This document shows, piece by piece, positions 7,770 to 20,773 of a DNA stretch of 64,000 nucleotides. The notes beneath the pieces are model-generated. The model saw nothing but the letters and a program-made list of their open reading frames with translations, ran no database searches and was not told where the DNA came from. This stretch comes from Spinactinospora alkalitolerans (lineage in GTDB: Bacteria > Actinomycetota > Actinomycetes > Streptosporangiales > Streptosporangiaceae). A program made the position numbers and the translations under genes. Position 1 is the first letter of the stretch. The number at the start of each line of letters is the position of its first letter. The stretch spans positions 4,030,001 through 4,094,000 of the forward strand of contig NZ_JACCCC010000001.1 in assembly GCF_013408795.1 (NCBI RefSeq), read 5' to 3'.

Positions 7770-8777
7770 CTAGGTGGTGGCGATCGCGCGGGGGTGACTG
7801 GCCGCGTAGACCTCGCGCAGCCGGTCGACCGTGACCAGGGTGTAGACCTGCGTCGTGGTGACCGAGGCGTGCCCGAGGAGCTCCTGCACGACCCGCACGT
7901 CGGCGCCGCCGTCGAGCAGGTGGGTGGCGAAGGAGTGCCGGAGCGTGTGCGGTGAGACGTCGCTCAGTCCCGCCCGCTCGGCCGCCGCCCGCAGCACCGC
8001 CCAGGCGCCCTGGCGGGTCAGCCTGCCGCCGCGCGCGTTGAGGAACAGCGCGGAGGTGCCGCGGCCGGAGGCGGCCAATGCGGGGCGGGCGCGGACGAGG
8101 TAGGCGTCGACGGCCCGGCGGGCGAACCTGCCGATCGGCACCAGCCGCTCCTTGCCGCCCTTGCCCCTGAAGCGCACGACGCCGACCTCCCCGCTCTCCT
8201 CTCCTCCGCTCTCGGCGCGCAGCCGGTCGATGTCGTCGACGTCCAGGCCGACCGCCTCCGATATCCGGGCCCCGGTGCCGTACAGCAGCTCCAGCAGGGC
8301 CCGGTCGCGTAGCGCACGCGGGCCGTCGGCCGACTCCACGGCGGCGAGCAGCGCCTCCACCTGGTGCAGGGAGATCGCCTTGGGCAGCCTGCGCCGCGGG
8401 GAGGGCGGACGGACCTCGTGCGCGGGATCGGTCGCCGTGAGCCCCTCGCGCAGCGCAAAGCGGTGCAGGCCGCGCACCGCGACGACCGCGCGGCCGGCGG
8501 AGTTGACGCCCAGCGGCGGATGCTCGGCGTCGCCCTCGCGCAGGCCGCGCAGGAACGCGGTGACATCGGCCGCGTCGACCTGGGCCAGTTCGGTGCGGCC
8601 GCGGCCGGCCAGGAACGCCAGGTAGCGGCGAAGGTCGCGGCGGTAGGAGGACAGGGTGTTGGCGGCCAGCCCGCGCTCGACGGTGAGGTGGTCGAGGTAA
8701 CCGCGCACAGCGGAGACCAGCGCGGGCGCCGGCTGCACGCCGCGGAGATCCTGCTGCTCGGCCGTCGTCGCGATCAA
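7770..8777 (-). CDS. xerD: Tyrosine recombinase XerD
   Basis: Site-specific recombinase that with a partner resolves chromosome dimers at dif near the terminus. The 335-residue product has the SAM-like core-binding domain ([19 protein letters not shown]) and the catalytic domain. Visible catalytic residues are Arg in GTGARISE, the [12 protein letters not shown] box, GHASVTTTQ and the nucleophile Tyr in TTQVYTLV. The longest frame starts at a TTG at 8777 with GGGGAG immediately before it, which is too close for good initiation. A GTG at 8738 is an alternative that still keeps the whole core-binding domain. Gene order pyrG, Nudix, xerD matches M. tuberculosis Rv1699 to Rv1701. Confidence 0.92.
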   Translation of the reverse strand: MIATTAEQQDLRGVQPAPALVSAVRGYLDHLTVERGLAANTLSSYRRDLRRYLAFLAGRGRTELAQVDAADVTAFLRGLREGDAEHPPLGVNSAGRAVVAVRGLHRFALREGLTATDPAHEVRPPSPRRRLPKAISLHQVEALLAAVESADGPRALRDRALLELLYGTGARISEAVGLDVDDIDRLRAESGGEESGEVGVVRFRGKGGKERLVPIGRFARRAVDAYLVRARPALAASGRGTSALFLNARGGRLTRQGAWAVLRAAAERAGLSDVSPHTLRHSFATHLLDGGADVRVVQELLGHASVTTTQVYTLVTVDRLREVYAASHPRAIATT

Positions 8778-8929
8778 CTCCCCGGTATCCGGGGGAGATC
8801 ATGCCACAGAGTGGGACGACTCGGCGCCCGGGACACGGCGATTCCCGGGCAATGCGCGCACCCGCGGCCCGGGGAGCGCGTCCCCGGGCCCGGTGGGCGT
8901 CGGCGGCCGGCGGCCGGCGGCGGGGGAGG

Positions 8930-11718
<2,789 letters not shown>

Positions 11719-12624
11719 TCACTCGGGCGCGGGGAAGCCCCCGGCCCGGCCCAGCAGCGCCGGGGGCTCCTTGTCCAGCCGCGACCCCAGCCACGTCCCG
11801 GCGGCGGCGATGCCGCGCATGTCGACGCCGGTCCGTACGCCGCTGCGGTGCAGCATGTAGAGCAGGTCCTCGGTCGCGATGTTGCCGGTGGCCGCCGGGG
11901 CGAACGGGCAGCCGCCGAAGCCCCCGATGCTGGAGTCCAGCACCGTGACGCCGTGCTCGTGGGCGGTGAGGGCGTTGGCGTAGCCGGTGTTGCGGGTGTT
12001 GTGGAAGTGGCAGCGCAGCCCGGCCCCGCCCGCGACGGCGCGCACCCGCTCCACCAGGTCGGCGACCTGCCCGGGGACGCCGACGCCGATGGTGTCGGCG
12101 ATCGCGATCTCGACCGCGCCGGAGTCGGCGGCGCGCCGGGCGATGTCGGCCACCCGCTGCGGCGGGGTCTCGCCCTCGAACGGGCAGCCGAACGCGGTGG
12201 AGATCGTCGCGCTGACCGGCATTCCCGCCGCGTGGGCCGCCTTGGCGATGTCGTCGTAGGCCGCCAGCATCTCCTCGGCGGTGCAGCCCTGGTTGCGGCG
12301 GCAGAACACGTCGGTGGCCGGGATCGCCACGTTGACCTCGTCGACCTCGGCGGCCAGCGCCCGGTCCAGTCCCCGGCGGTTGAGCACCAGCCCGATGTAG
12401 GACACTCCGGCGTCGCGGCGCACCGAGGCCATGACCTCCTCGGCCCCGGCCATCTGCGGCACCCGCCTGGGGTTGACGAAGCTGACCGCCTCGATGCGCC
12501 GGACCCCCGCGGCCACGGCTCGGTCGATCAGCTCGACCTTCTCGGCGACCGACAGGACCGCGGTCTCGTTCTGCAGGCCGTCGCGCGGCCCGACCTCGAC
12601 GATCTCCACCTGCGCGGTATCCAT
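11719..12624 (-). CDS. Hydroxymethylglutaryl-CoA lyase family protein
   Basis: TIM-barrel lyase of the HMGL-like family, probably cleaving 3-hydroxy-3-methylglutaryl-CoA to acetyl-CoA and acetoacetate in leucine catabolism. The 301-residue product has VEVGPRDGLQNE near the N-terminus, metal-binding HFHNTRNTGYAN, and the signature GGFGGCPFAPAATGN with the catalytic Cys. The ATG at 12624 follows AAGGGTGG at about seven bases; a longer TTG start would add nine residues. It starts 44 bases after the gamma-glutamyltranspeptidase gene. No partner leucine-degradation genes are in the window, so a related acyl-CoA lyase role cannot be excluded. Confidence 0.88.
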   Translation of the reverse strand: MDTAQVEIVEVGPRDGLQNETAVLSVAEKVELIDRAVAAGVRRIEAVSFVNPRRVPQMAGAEEVMASVRRDAGVSYIGLVLNRRGLDRALAAEVDEVNVAIPATDVFCRRNQGCTAEEMLAAYDDIAKAAHAAGMPVSATISTAFGCPFEGETPPQRVADIARRAADSGAVEIAIADTIGVGVPGQVADLVERVRAVAGGAGLRCHFHNTRNTGYANALTAHEHGVTVLDSSIGGFGGCPFAPAATGNIATEDLLYMLHRSGVRTGVDMRGIAAAGTWLGSRLDKEPPALLGRAGGFPAPE

Positions 12625-12668
12625 GCCCGGACCACCCTTCGAACTCGTCAACGGCGACGCTCACGAGC

Positions 12669-14510
12669 CTAACGAGCCGCGCCGGACCCGGGGCCGGGCG
12701 GCTCCCACCCGCGCTCCCTGAGCACGGCGGCGTGCCCGCCGCCGCGCCGCCGCGGTTCGGCCACCGCCTGGATCCGGCCGCGGTCGAGGAACTCCAGCGC
12801 CGACACCGCGCCGATCTCCGGCGTCTCGGCGAAGACGTGCCCCAGTTCGCTCAGCGCCTTCTCCTCCGGTGTATCGAAGAACCCCGGTTCGGCCTGGGTC
12901 TGCTCGGCGTTGCGCTGGGAGAGCCGGGGCGCCGCCACCGCCTCGGGCAGCGTCATACCGCGGTCGACGCGGTCGACGAGGACGTGCAGCACGGTGGTGA
13001 TGATCGTCGCGCCGCCCGGGCTGCCCAGCGCCAGCCACGGCTCGCCGTCGCGCAGCACGATGGTCGGCGCCATGCTGGAGCGCGGCCGCTTGCCCGGGGC
13101 CGGGAGGTTGGCGGCCCCTGCGCCGGTCTCGGAGACCCGGAAGTCGAAGTCGGTGAGCTCGTTGTTGAGCAGGAAGCCGCGGCCGGGCACGGTGATGCCG
13201 CTGCCCCCGGTCTGCTCGATCGTCAACGTGTAGGAGACGACGTTGCCCCACCGGTCGGCGGTGACGAGGTGGGTGGTCGAGGGCCCCTCGGGCTCCGGCC
13301 CGGCCGGTGCGGAGGAGGGCGCGCAGGCGTCCCCGTCCCCGTTCCCGGCCCCGGGGTCGCCGGGGGCCACGGGCGCGGCCAGGACCGAGTCGGGCTCGAC
13401 CAGGCAGGCCCGCTGCCGGGCGTAGTCCTCGGAGAGCAGGGTCTCCAGGGGCACGTCGACGTGGGCGGGGTCGCCGATGTAGGCGTTGCGGTCAGCGTAG
13501 GCGAGTTTGCTCGCCTCCAGCGTCAGGTGCTGGATCTCCTCGGGCGCGAGCTCGGCGGGGTCGCGGGTGTCGATGATGTTGAGCGCCTCCCCGACGGTGG
13601 AGCCGCCGGAGGAGGAGGGCGCCATGCCGTAGACGTCCAGGCCCCGGTAGTCCACGTGCGTCGGGTCGCGCTCGACGACCTCGTAGTCCGCGAGGTCGCC
13701 GGCGCTCAGCAGGCCGGGCCGCACCTGCCGGTCGGCGCCGGGGGCGACCGGCGGCGCGGTCGCGGTCTCGACGACGTCGGCCCCGATCTCGCCTTCCAGC
13801 ACGCTCGCGCCGTGCCGGGCGAAGTCGCGGTAGGTGTCGGCGAGGTCGGGGTTGCGCAGCACCGTGCCGACCTCCGGCGGCGCGCCGCCCGGCAGGAACA
13901 GCTCGGCGGTGGCCGGGAAGTCGGCGAAGCGCTCGGCGTTGGCGGCGGTCTGCTCGTTGAACGTCGCGTCCACCGTGAAGCCGCGCTCGGCCAGCCGGAT
14001 GGCCGGGCGCATGACGTACTGCAGCGGCCTGCTGCCCCACTGCTCGACGGCGCGCTCCCAGGTGGCGGGCGTGCCCGGGGCCCCGACCGACAGCCCCGAG
14101 GTGACGGCCTCCTCGAACGGGATGGGCTCGCCGTCCTCCAGGAAGGAGTCCTCCCGCATGGCGGCCGGTGCGGTCTCGCGGCCGTCGAGGGTGTGCACGC
14201 GTCCCTCGGCGGCGCTGTAGTAGACGAAGTAGCCGCCGCCCCCGAAACCCGAGGAGTAGGGCTCGGTGACCCCCAGCGCGGCCGCGGCGGCGACGGCGGC
14301 GTCCACGGCGTTGCCGCCGGAGCGCAGGACCCGCATCCCGGCCTCAGTGGCGTCGGGGTCCACGGTGGCGACCGCTCCCCCGCGGCCGACGGCGACGGAG
14401 TCGCGGTCGGGCCCTTCCGGTGCCTCCCCGGCCCGGGCCGGCACTGCGGCCGCCGCGATCAGGGCGAGCAGTCCCGCCGCGGCGCCGACCCGGCACGTTG
14501 TGCGCTTCAT
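12669..14510 (-). CDS. ggt: Gamma-glutamyltranspeptidase, secreted
   Basis: N-terminal nucleophile hydrolase that transfers or hydrolyses the gamma-glutamyl group of glutathione-like peptides outside the cell. The 613-residue precursor begins with a signal peptide (MKRTTCRVGAAAGLLALI and a cleavage-like ARA-GEA near residue 27). The large subunit contains GNAVDAAVAAAAALGVTEP. Autocatalytic processing should occur before the first Thr of STTHLVTADRWGN, which becomes the nucleophile of the small subunit. The small subunit has the oxyanion and substrate motifs RPRSSMAPT and LGSPGGATI. The ATG at 14510 has GGGAAGG upstream. A 30-residue Gly/Ala/Pro/Asp-rich loop precedes the processing site. Confidence 0.95.
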   Translation of the reverse strand: MKRTTCRVGAAAGLLALIAAAAVPARAGEAPEGPDRDSVAVGRGGAVATVDPDATEAGMRVLRSGGNAVDAAVAAAAALGVTEPYSSGFGGGGYFVYYSAAEGRVHTLDGRETAPAAMREDSFLEDGEPIPFEEAVTSGLSVGAPGTPATWERAVEQWGSRPLQYVMRPAIRLAERGFTVDATFNEQTAANAERFADFPATAELFLPGGAPPEVGTVLRNPDLADTYRDFARHGASVLEGEIGADVVETATAPPVAPGADRQVRPGLLSAGDLADYEVVERDPTHVDYRGLDVYGMAPSSSGGSTVGEALNIIDTRDPAELAPEEIQHLTLEASKLAYADRNAYIGDPAHVDVPLETLLSEDYARQRACLVEPDSVLAAPVAPGDPGAGNGDGDACAPSSAPAGPEPEGPSTTHLVTADRWGNVVSYTLTIEQTGGSGITVPGRGFLLNNELTDFDFRVSETGAGAANLPAPGKRPRSSMAPTIVLRDGEPWLALGSPGGATIITTVLHVLVDRVDRGMTLPEAVAAPRLSQRNAEQTQAEPGFFDTPEEKALSELGHVFAETPEIGAVSALEFLDRGRIQAVAEPRRRGGGHAAVLRERGWEPPGPGSGAAR

Positions 14511-14655
14511 CCGACCTTCCCTCCGCACGGACACACCGCCGCCACGCAACGGCGTTGAGCATGCGCCGACGGTAACCCGTCGGGGCGGGTGATCACCAGA
14601 GGGAGACCGGAATCGGCGCGGCCCCGCCGCCCGGCGGTCCGGACAGCGGGGGGGG

Positions 14656-15651
14656 TCAGCGCAGCGCGAGCACCGGGCGGGCCTCCCAGGTCGTCCAGAG
14701 CGGTCGGTAGCCCATCCGGTTCCAGAACGGCCCGGACACCGGGTTCATCATCGCGTAGTTGAGCAGCGTCACCGCGATGCCGTAGCTGTCCATCGCGTGG
14801 TGGGCCTGGCTGACCAGCGCGGTGCCGATACCGGCGCCGCGCTCCTGCTCCGTGACCACGCCGTAGCCGATGTAGGCGGCGGGACCGGCGTTGACCAGGG
14901 GCGCCACCCAGCGGGCGCGTTCGGGCGGGGACACCCAGACCAGGCCGACCGGACGGCCGCGCCGCTCGGCCATCCAGATCCACGACGGCGGGCGACTCAG
15001 GGCCCGGGCGACCACCCTGCGGGTCTGCTCGGCGGTCTCGGGCTGGATGAACACCCCGCCGAAGTGCTCCTCGTAGCGGTGCTCCTCCATCACCAGGCCG
15101 ACGACCGCCGCGAGGTCCTGCATGTCGGCCAGCCGGATCGTGACGTCGCGGGGCGGCAGCGAGGGCGGCACCCCCCTGCGGCGCTGCCGGGCCGCCAGCA
15201 CCGTGAACGGCTGCAGGCCGTGGCGCTGCAGCGGCCGCACGCCGCAGACGTCGCGGGCCGGCCAGGTCAGCAGCGCGGCCGACTCCGACCCGGTGCCGCT
15301 GGGCAGGTCGTCCATCTGGTCCCGCCAACTGGTGAGCAGCGAGTCCAGAGCGCCCTCAGGGTCGGGGCCGCCGACGATCGGGGTGAGCCAGTGCTGGTCG
15401 GGAACACCCCAGGTACGCCCGACCTCGCCGGGCTGGTACCAGGCATAACGCATGGTCCCGGTGGCGACGGGGCGCGCGGACTCGTCGCTGACCGTCAGCA
15501 GCGGATAGGTGCTGAGCCGTGGATGCGAGGGCTCGGGCAGCAATGGATCGATCTCCGCCCACCGCCTCGCGACCGATCCCACCAGCAGGTCGAATTCGGC
15601 GCTATCGCCGGGCGGATCGTCATGCCGCACCCGGGCGACATAACCGCTCAT
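14656..15651 (-). CDS. GNAT-family N-acetyltransferase
   Basis: 331-residue protein with a GNAT acetyl-CoA-binding domain in its second half: DVTIRLADMQDLAAVVGLVMEE starts it at about residue 167, and the pyrophosphate-binding loop VVTEQERGAGIGTALVSQA fits the Q/RxxGxG/A motif. The first 165 residues resemble a second, degenerate GNAT-like half without a clear loop. The substrate is unknown. GGGAGGG lies four to five bases before the ATG at 15651. The gene stands alone, with no clear operon partner. Confidence 0.85.
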   Translation of the reverse strand: MSGYVARVRHDDPPGDSAEFDLLVGSVARRWAEIDPLLPEPSHPRLSTYPLLTVSDESARPVATGTMRYAWYQPGEVGRTWGVPDQHWLTPIVGGPDPEGALDSLLTSWRDQMDDLPSGTGSESAALLTWPARDVCGVRPLQRHGLQPFTVLAARQRRRGVPPSLPPRDVTIRLADMQDLAAVVGLVMEEHRYEEHFGGVFIQPETAEQTRRVVARALSRPPSWIWMAERRGRPVGLVWVSPPERARWVAPLVNAGPAAYIGYGVVTEQERGAGIGTALVSQAHHAMDSYGIAVTLLNYAMMNPVSGPFWNRMGYRPLWTTWEARPVLALR

Positions 15652-15959
15652 TTATCCCTCCCTGGCCGCACGTGCGCTCTTCACACTGGACGCGGGCCCC
15701 AGCGCGCCGCCGCTGGAGTTCTAACGGTGACATACTGTCGCGTCATGGCTACGAAAATAGACCGTAGCGCCTACGGCGCCGGAACGTAGAGATAACGACC
15801 AAAGTTTCCGATTTTGTTTTGAAATTGTCGCCATGCAATTTCACCAGAACCGGCGCCGAATCGTTCCACGGTAACCGACGACCGCGCCCCGATGGCGCAC
15901 AGGGGCCCGCCTTATTCCATTTCCGCTGTTCACAGCGGTGGCCGTATTCGGACTCGGCG
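15652..15959. other. Intergenic region between a lipoprotein gene and a GNAT gene
   Basis: About 308 bases, markedly AT-richer than the surroundings near 15785-15840 (runs of GATTTTGTTTTGAAATT). It holds the GNAT ribosome binding site and the candidate short leaderless frame at 15745-15789. Nothing else is recognisable. Confidence 0.5.
15745..15789 (+). CDS. Candidate 14-residue leaderless peptide
   Basis: An ATG frame of 14 codons (MATKIDRSAYGAGT, then TAG) lies six bases downstream of TACTGT, which fits the TANNNT -10 element of leaderless actinobacterial transcripts. There is no Shine-Dalgarno. AT-rich DNA follows and no downstream plus-strand gene is present, so a leader-peptide role is not evident. 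It may be chance. Confidence 0.2.
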   Translation: MATKIDRSAYGAGT

Positions 15960-16394
15960 CTAGGGGGTGGCGCTGCCGCCCTGCTCGGTGGTGTTGTTCA
16001 CACCCAGGTTGCTGATCGAGGGCTCGCCCGAGGCGTAGTAGACGACGTTGTCCGCACCGGTGACGCTGATCGACGCGGCCGAACCGACGTGCACCTCGGT
16101 GTTGCTGCCGGCGATGCTCACCTCGCCGCACTCGCCGTTGAAGGTCAACGTGGTGTCGCTGGCCAGCACGTTGACGTCGAGGCCCGCGCAGTCCTCGGTC
16201 GCGGTCTCACCGTCCGCGGCGACCGTCAGAGTCCGGCCGTCGGACACCACGACGCCGTTCTCCGAACCCGAGACCTCCTCGCCGCCGTTGGAGACCGAGA
16301 CGTCACCGTCCTCGGAGACCGACACGCCGCATCCGGCACCGAACAGGGCCAGGAGGGCCACTCCACCGGTCACCGCTGCAATCCGGCCGCGCAT
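15960..16394 (-). CDS. DUF3060-type lipoprotein
   Basis: 144-residue exported protein of unknown function. A signal peptide with a lipobox (LFGAGC, lipidated Cys near residue 20) is followed by a short acidic Ser/Gly/Val linker. A beta-rich domain of alternating short strands then follows (LTFNGECGEVSIAG, VHVGSAASISVTG, DNVVYYASGEPSISN), the pattern of DUF3060 proteins of actinobacterial surfaces. Two cysteines in the beta domain may form a disulfide. The ATG at 16394 follows GAAGGGAA. A longer frame upstream adds only basic residues before the signal peptide and is rejected. Confidence 0.82.
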   Translation of the reverse strand: MRGRIAAVTGGVALLALFGAGCGVSVSEDGDVSVSNGGEEVSGSENGVVVSDGRTLTVAADGETATEDCAGLDVNVLASDTTLTFNGECGEVSIAGSNTEVHVGSAASISVTGADNVVYYASGEPSISNLGVNNTTEQGGSATP

Positions 16395-16489
16395 TCGACG
16401 TTCCCTTCGGGTCTGCACCGGCCGGGCGGTCCGGTGTCTCGTCACTTCAGACGGGCGGGGACCGGCCGTGGTTCCCGGCCGCACCGCCG

Positions 16490-16669
16490 TCACCGCAGGC
16501 AGAACTCGTCGCCCTCGGGATCGAGCACGACGACGCAGTCCCCGGTGGGCTCGTCGACCTCACGGACCCGGGTGGCGCCCATGGCGACCGCCCGCTGCAC
16601 GCTCGCCGCGACGACCGCCCGGCGCTCCTGCGGCGCCGCGCCGGCCGCCACGTGGACGTCGAGGTGCAC
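16490..16669 (-). pseudogene. C-terminal relic of a VOC/glyoxalase-like gene
   Basis: On the minus strand a frame beginning near the uvrB stop reads VHLDVHVAAGAAPQERR, then AVAMGATRVREVDEPTGD, and ends VLDPEGDEFCLR-stop. This is the C-terminal half of the glyoxalase-like (VOC) fold, whose DPEGNEFC ending is characteristic. The N-terminal half is absent, because the frame runs into uvrB. A GTG at 16669 would give 59 residues with no ribosome binding site. I read it as a truncated remnant; a coupled minigene is less likely. Confidence 0.7.
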
Positions 16670-16689
16670 CGGAACCGGGGCCGGGCCGC

Positions 16690-18798
<2,109 letters not shown>

Positions 18799-18876
18799 GA
18801 GTCCCCCTGCCTAGCGGATACCTGGCGTTTCCACTCTAGGCGGCCCCTGTGACACCCGGGCCCCGCCGGGAGTCCC

Positions 18877-18882
18877 TAAAAT
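18877..18882 (+). promoter_or_regulatory. Leaderless-type -10 element
   Basis: TAAAAT stands six bases before the GTG at 18889. No convincing -35 is visible. Confidence 0.45.
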
Positions 18883-18888
18883 GTGCCG

Positions 18889-19404
18889 GTGCTCAAACGC
18901 GACAACAGCGACATGTGGAGACTCGCCCGCTCCGCGCCGGCCCTCTGGGGCGCCGGCGCCGCACTGGCCGCCGGCGGCGTCGCCATGGCCTGGTCGGCCC
19001 TGTACGCCGAGCCGCTGACCATCCACCTCATCGAGGAGACCATCCTCGAACTCGTCCTGGCCGCTGCGCTGATCGGCGGCGCGCTGTTCTGCTTCGGCAG
19101 CGCCGCGAACGTGCCCCGGCTCCTGGGACGGGGACGCGGATGGGGTCGGCGGCTCGGCTGGATCCCCGGCGTCCTGGCCCTCCTGTTCGGCGGGCACCTG
19201 CTGCTGGAGCGCGGCGCCTACGCCTCCGCCGGGTCGATCGGCCGGTTCTCCTCCGAGACCGGGATCACCTTCCTCGGTGCCGTGAGCATCATCATGGGCC
19301 TGCTGTTCGTGTGGGTGTGGCGCTCCCTGGTCGAGGTCTCCGACCTGCACGCCCGCGAGTCGAGCGTCCCCGCCCACCGGACGCGGCCGAGGAGGCGGCC
19401 CTAG
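18889..19404 (+). CDS. Small integral membrane protein of unknown function
   Basis: 171-residue protein with about four predicted membrane helices: [52 protein letters not shown] and [20 protein letters not shown]. The tail is basic (HRTRPRRRP). No domain is recognised. The GTG at 18889 lies six bases after TAAAAT, consistent with a leaderless mRNA; a GTG two codons earlier is possible. The gene is divergent from uvrB, and its last four bases overlap the end of the convergent coaE gene. Confidence 0.75.
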   Translation: MLKRDNSDMWRLARSAPALWGAGAALAAGGVAMAWSALYAEPLTIHLIEETILELVLAAALIGGALFCFGSAANVPRLLGRGRGWGRRLGWIPGVLALLFGGHLLLERGAYASAGSIGRFSSETGITFLGAVSIIMGLLFVWVWRSLVEVSDLHARESSVPAHRTRPRRRP

Positions 19405-19997
19405 CCGGACCTGCGCTCCAGCTCGCTCCAGACCCGCGCCACCCGGGCGTCCAGTTCGGCGACCGTGCCGGAATTGTCGATGACGATGTCGGCCGCCGCC
19501 AGGCGCTGCTCGCGGGTGGCCTGGGCCTTGATGCGGGCGCGGGCCTGGTCCTCGGGCATGTCCCTGTGGGCGGCCAGGCGGCGTATCCGGGTCTCCTCCG
19601 GGGCGTCCACGGCGACCACCAGGTCGTAGAGCCGGCCGAGGCCGTTCTCCACCAGCAGCGGGACGTCGTAGACCACGACCGCGTCCTGCGGGGCCCCCGC
19701 CATCAGCTCCTCGGTGCGCGCGCCCACGCGCGGGTGCACGATCGCGTTGAGCTCGGCGAGCCTGGCCTCGTCGGCGAAGACGATCTCGCCCAGCCTGGGC
19801 CGGTTCAGCGCGCCCTCGGGGGTGAGCACGCCCTCCCCGAACGCCTCGGCGATCTCGGCCAACCCGGACGTGCCCGGCTCGACGACCTCGCGCGCGATCT
19901 TGTCCGCGTCGATGACGACGGCGCCGCACTCGGCCAGCCGCCGCGCCACCTCGCTCTTGCCCGAACCGATTCCCCCGGTGAGTCCCACTTTCAGCAT
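19401..19997 (-). CDS. coaE: Dephospho-CoA kinase
   Basis: Last step of coenzyme A synthesis: phosphorylates the 3'-hydroxyl of dephospho-CoA. The 198-residue product is of standard bacterial length, without the GrpB-like extension seen in mycobacteria. P-loop [17 protein letters not shown] lies at residues 6 to 22, [10 protein letters not shown] follows, and the DVPLLVENG lid is present. It is expected next to rpsA; here a toxin-antitoxin cassette on the opposite strand intervenes. Confidence 0.96.
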   Translation of the reverse strand: MLKVGLTGGIGSGKSEVARRLAECGAVVIDADKIAREVVEPGTSGLAEIAEAFGEGVLTPEGALNRPRLGEIVFADEARLAELNAIVHPRVGARTEELMAGAPQDAVVVYDVPLLVENGLGRLYDLVVAVDAPEETRIRRLAAHRDMPEDQARARIKAQATREQRLAAADIVIDNSGTVAELDARVARVWSELERRSG

Positions 19998-20055
19998 GCC
20001 GACGATCTTACGAAATCACCCAGCGTGGCGGGGCAGGGCGGCTTATTCTGGAGGC

Positions 20056-20286
20056 ATGAGCGCACTGCCCGAAGAAGACCCTCCGGTCTCCCCCCAGCGC
20101 CGCGAACTGCTGCGCCTGGTCAAGGAGCTGCCGGAGGAGAGAGTTCCAAGCCTGTTGGAGACCGTACGCCACGAAGTCGAGGATGCTCTCCCCCCTCACC
20201 TCGCCGCGTTGGTTGGCGTCATGGACGCCGAGCCGGACCTCTCGGCCCGCTACAAGGAAATCCTCCGAGAAGAGCACCGTAAGTGA
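20056..20286 (+). CDS. Putative antitoxin of a PIN-toxin pair
   Basis: 76-residue acidic, helical protein (PQRRELLRLVKELPEERVP, LLETVRHEVEDALPPH, ending ARYKEILREEHRK). It lacks a recognisable DNA-binding motif. Its role is inferred from position: its stop overlaps the start of a PIN-domain gene in a GTGA, the typical antitoxin-toxin arrangement. GGAGG lies only one base before the ATG. The cassette sits on the plus strand between minus-strand coaE and rpsA, genes that are neighbours in M. tuberculosis, which suggests acquisition by insertion. Confidence 0.7.
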   Translation: MSALPEEDPPVSPQRRELLRLVKELPEERVPSLLETVRHEVEDALPPHLAALVGVMDAEPDLSARYKEILREEHRK

Positions 20287-20692
20287 TCATTTGCGACGCC
20301 GGCCCTCTCGTGGCCCTGCTGAACAAGCGCATCAGCACCACGAGGGATGCCGCGCCTTCATGGTTCGCAACTTCACTCGATTGCGTGTGCCGACGCTGAT
20401 CCTGACGGAGGTCTGCCAGCTTCTCGAACCCCGCTGCGGAAGTCGTGTGGAGGCGGCGTTCCTCCGGAGCGCCGGGCTGGAGCTGGACCTCGTCGAGCCC
20501 ACCTCGGCTGACTACGCGCGCATGGCCGAACTCGTCGAGAAGTATGCGGATCTCCCTCTCGGCGCCGCCGACGCCTCGGTCGTCGCGACGGCGGAGCGTC
20601 TGGGCATCACCGAGGTCGCGACCGTGGACATCAAGCACTTCTCAATCGTCCGGCCGCGCCACTGCGAACGCTTTACCCTGCTTCCCGGCTGA
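20283..20692 (+). pseudogene. PIN-domain (VapC-like) toxin, frameshifted
   Basis: The GTG at 20283 opens a frame reading MIICDAGPLVALLNK, the classic PIN start with the catalytic Asp. It then drifts out of frame and stops at about 20400. The rest of the domain continues in another frame: HHEGCRAFMVRNF, PTLILTEVCQLLE with catalytic Glu, LPLGAADASVVATAERLG with catalytic Asp, and ITEVATVDIKHFS. One missing base near 20324-20332 explains it. Either the toxin is inactivated or there is a sequencing error. An internal ATG near 20360 would lack the first catalytic Asp. Intact PIN toxins cleave RNA. Confidence 0.82.
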
Positions 20693-20711
20693 GATCCGGC
20701 GGACACAGGCG

Positions 20712-20743
20712 GAGGGCCGCCCCCCTTGCGGGGAGCGGCCCTC
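20712..20743. terminator. Bidirectional terminator hairpin
   Basis: GAGGGCCGC and GCGGCCCTC pair perfectly around a C- and G-rich loop that can extend the stem. It lies between the convergent PIN pseudogene and rpsA. Confidence 0.7.
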
Positions 20744-20773
20744 TCGGCGTTCCACCTACCGTTCGGGCGAGGC

